Assembly (NCBI RefSeq): GCF_000696095.1
Contig: NZ_BAYX01000008.1
Coordinates: 310,001-374,000 of the forward strand
Direction: 5' to 3'
Length of the DNA stretch: 64,000 nt
DNA from: Rhizobium rhizogenes NBRC 13257
GTDB lineage: Bacteria; Pseudomonadota; Alphaproteobacteria; Rhizobiales; Rhizobiaceae
Made by a program: the position numbers and the translations under genes
In this document: positions 63,726-64,000 of the stretch, piece by piece
Layout of the letters: the number at the start of each line of letters is the position of its first letter
How positions within the stretch are numbered: position 1 is the stretch's first letter
Notes under the pieces: model-generated
The model's database searches: none
What the model was told of the DNA's origin: nothing
Seen by the model: only the letters and a program-made list of their open reading frames with translations

Positions 63726-64000
63726 ATGAAGACCAGCACAGAAGAAAATTATCGCCGGCGCATCGCCCGCGTCATCGAAGCGATCATGGTTGAGCCATCG
63801 GCGCCGCATTCGATCGAAAGCCTGGCTGCCATCGCTCATTTCTCGCCATTCCATTTCCATCGGCTCTATCGCGCGCTGACCGGCGAAAGCATTGCCGCCA
63901 CGATACGCCGGGTGCGGCTTGCCCAGGCGGCGCATCGATTGGCCGGCCGCACCGTCTCGGTTACGGAAACGGCATTGGATGCAGGCTACGACAGCTCGCA
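63726..64000 (+). CDS. AraC-family transcriptional regulator (3' end cut by window)
   Basis: About 91 codons are visible: 'KTSTEENYRRRIARVIEAIM' leads into an AraC helix-turn-helix with 'HSIESLAAIAHFSPFHFHRL' and 'GESIAATIRRVRLAQAAHRL', then the second helix-turn-helix begins ('VSVTETALDAGYDSSQ') and runs off the right edge. With the DNA-binding domain at the N-terminus it is likely the type that carries a GyrI-like effector domain after it, but that part is outside the window. ATG 63726 is used; in-frame ATGs at 63708 and 63648 are possible and no ribosome-binding site decides. Confidence 0.85.
   Translation, partial: MKTSTEENYRRRIARVIEAIMVEPSAPHSIESLAAIAHFSPFHFHRLYRALTGESIAATIRRVRLAQAAHRLAGRTVSVTETALDAGYDSS

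Overview
The window reads as chromosomal DNA of a member of the Rhizobiaceae, most likely Rhizobium. The evidence is the GC-rich coding bias, the rhizobial block maeB(tme)-mutS-glnD-murJ-trpS-nfu-tsaB-rimI-fur/mur-olsA-miaB-phoH-ybeY-corC-lnt-phrR-metK-trmB, both ornithine-lipid genes (olsB, olsA), an Irr-type iron box, a ROSE-like RNA thermometer before hsp20, and a Mur-like Fur protein. I see no rRNA, tRNA, CRISPR array, insertion sequence or prophage. Almost every gene looks intact; lptA (left edge) and an AraC-type regulator (right edge) are cut by the window.

Layout. 1-3.5 kb: LPS export genes lptC-lptA (minus), divergent from sppA, ihfB and a LapA-domain protein. 3.7-13.9 kb: a soluble double-PAS chemoreceptor, a GNAT enzyme, a CoxG-like protein, two RNA methyltransferases coupled to lspA, a hybrid histidine kinase, olsB, and a class III nucleotide cyclase. 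14-24 kb: maeB, divergent from mutS, a small unknown protein, and glnD-murJ. 24-26 kb: an accessory low-GC DUF1963 gene and a VOC protein ahead of trpS. 26-39 kb: a long plus-strand run of housekeeping genes (stress protein, Nfu Fe-S carrier, t6A and ribosome modification, Mur, OlsA, MiaB, PhoH-YbeY-CorC-Lnt, PhrR, MetK-TrmB).

39-46 kb: a heat-shock operon (hsp20-DUF1150), nucleoside hydrolase, a membrane chemoreceptor, ribokinase and RmuC. 46-54 kb: def, then a FitAB/VapBC-type toxin-antitoxin pair inserted before fmt-truA, then a malate:quinone oxidoreductase with a twin-arginine leader, a membrane protein, dapE and dapD. 54-64 kb: a LOG-family protein, an EF-hand protein, a HAD pyrimidine nucleotidase, a PEP-mutase-like/LysR/SDR group, argB, an ECF sigma/anti-sigma/fasciclin cassette, engB, and a partial AraC regulator.

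Themes. Envelope building recurs (lpt, lspA, lnt, murJ, ols, lapA), as do nitrogen and amino-acid metabolism (glnD, dapDE, argB) and tRNA/translation maturation (trmB, trmH, tsaB, rimI, miaB, def, fmt, truA). The accessory points are the DUF1963 gene, the toxin-antitoxin pair, mqo, the PEP-mutase/LysR/SDR group and the sigma cassette; each appears to sit between genes that I recall as close neighbours in related rhizobia. The most interesting new observations are at the RNA/DNA level: two mutually exclusive hairpins over the toxin's ribosome-binding site, a ROSE-like thermometer behind a heat-shock promoter, an Irr box before nfu, and a SigK/RskA/MPT83-like arrangement of sigma factor, anti-sigma factor and FAS1 protein.
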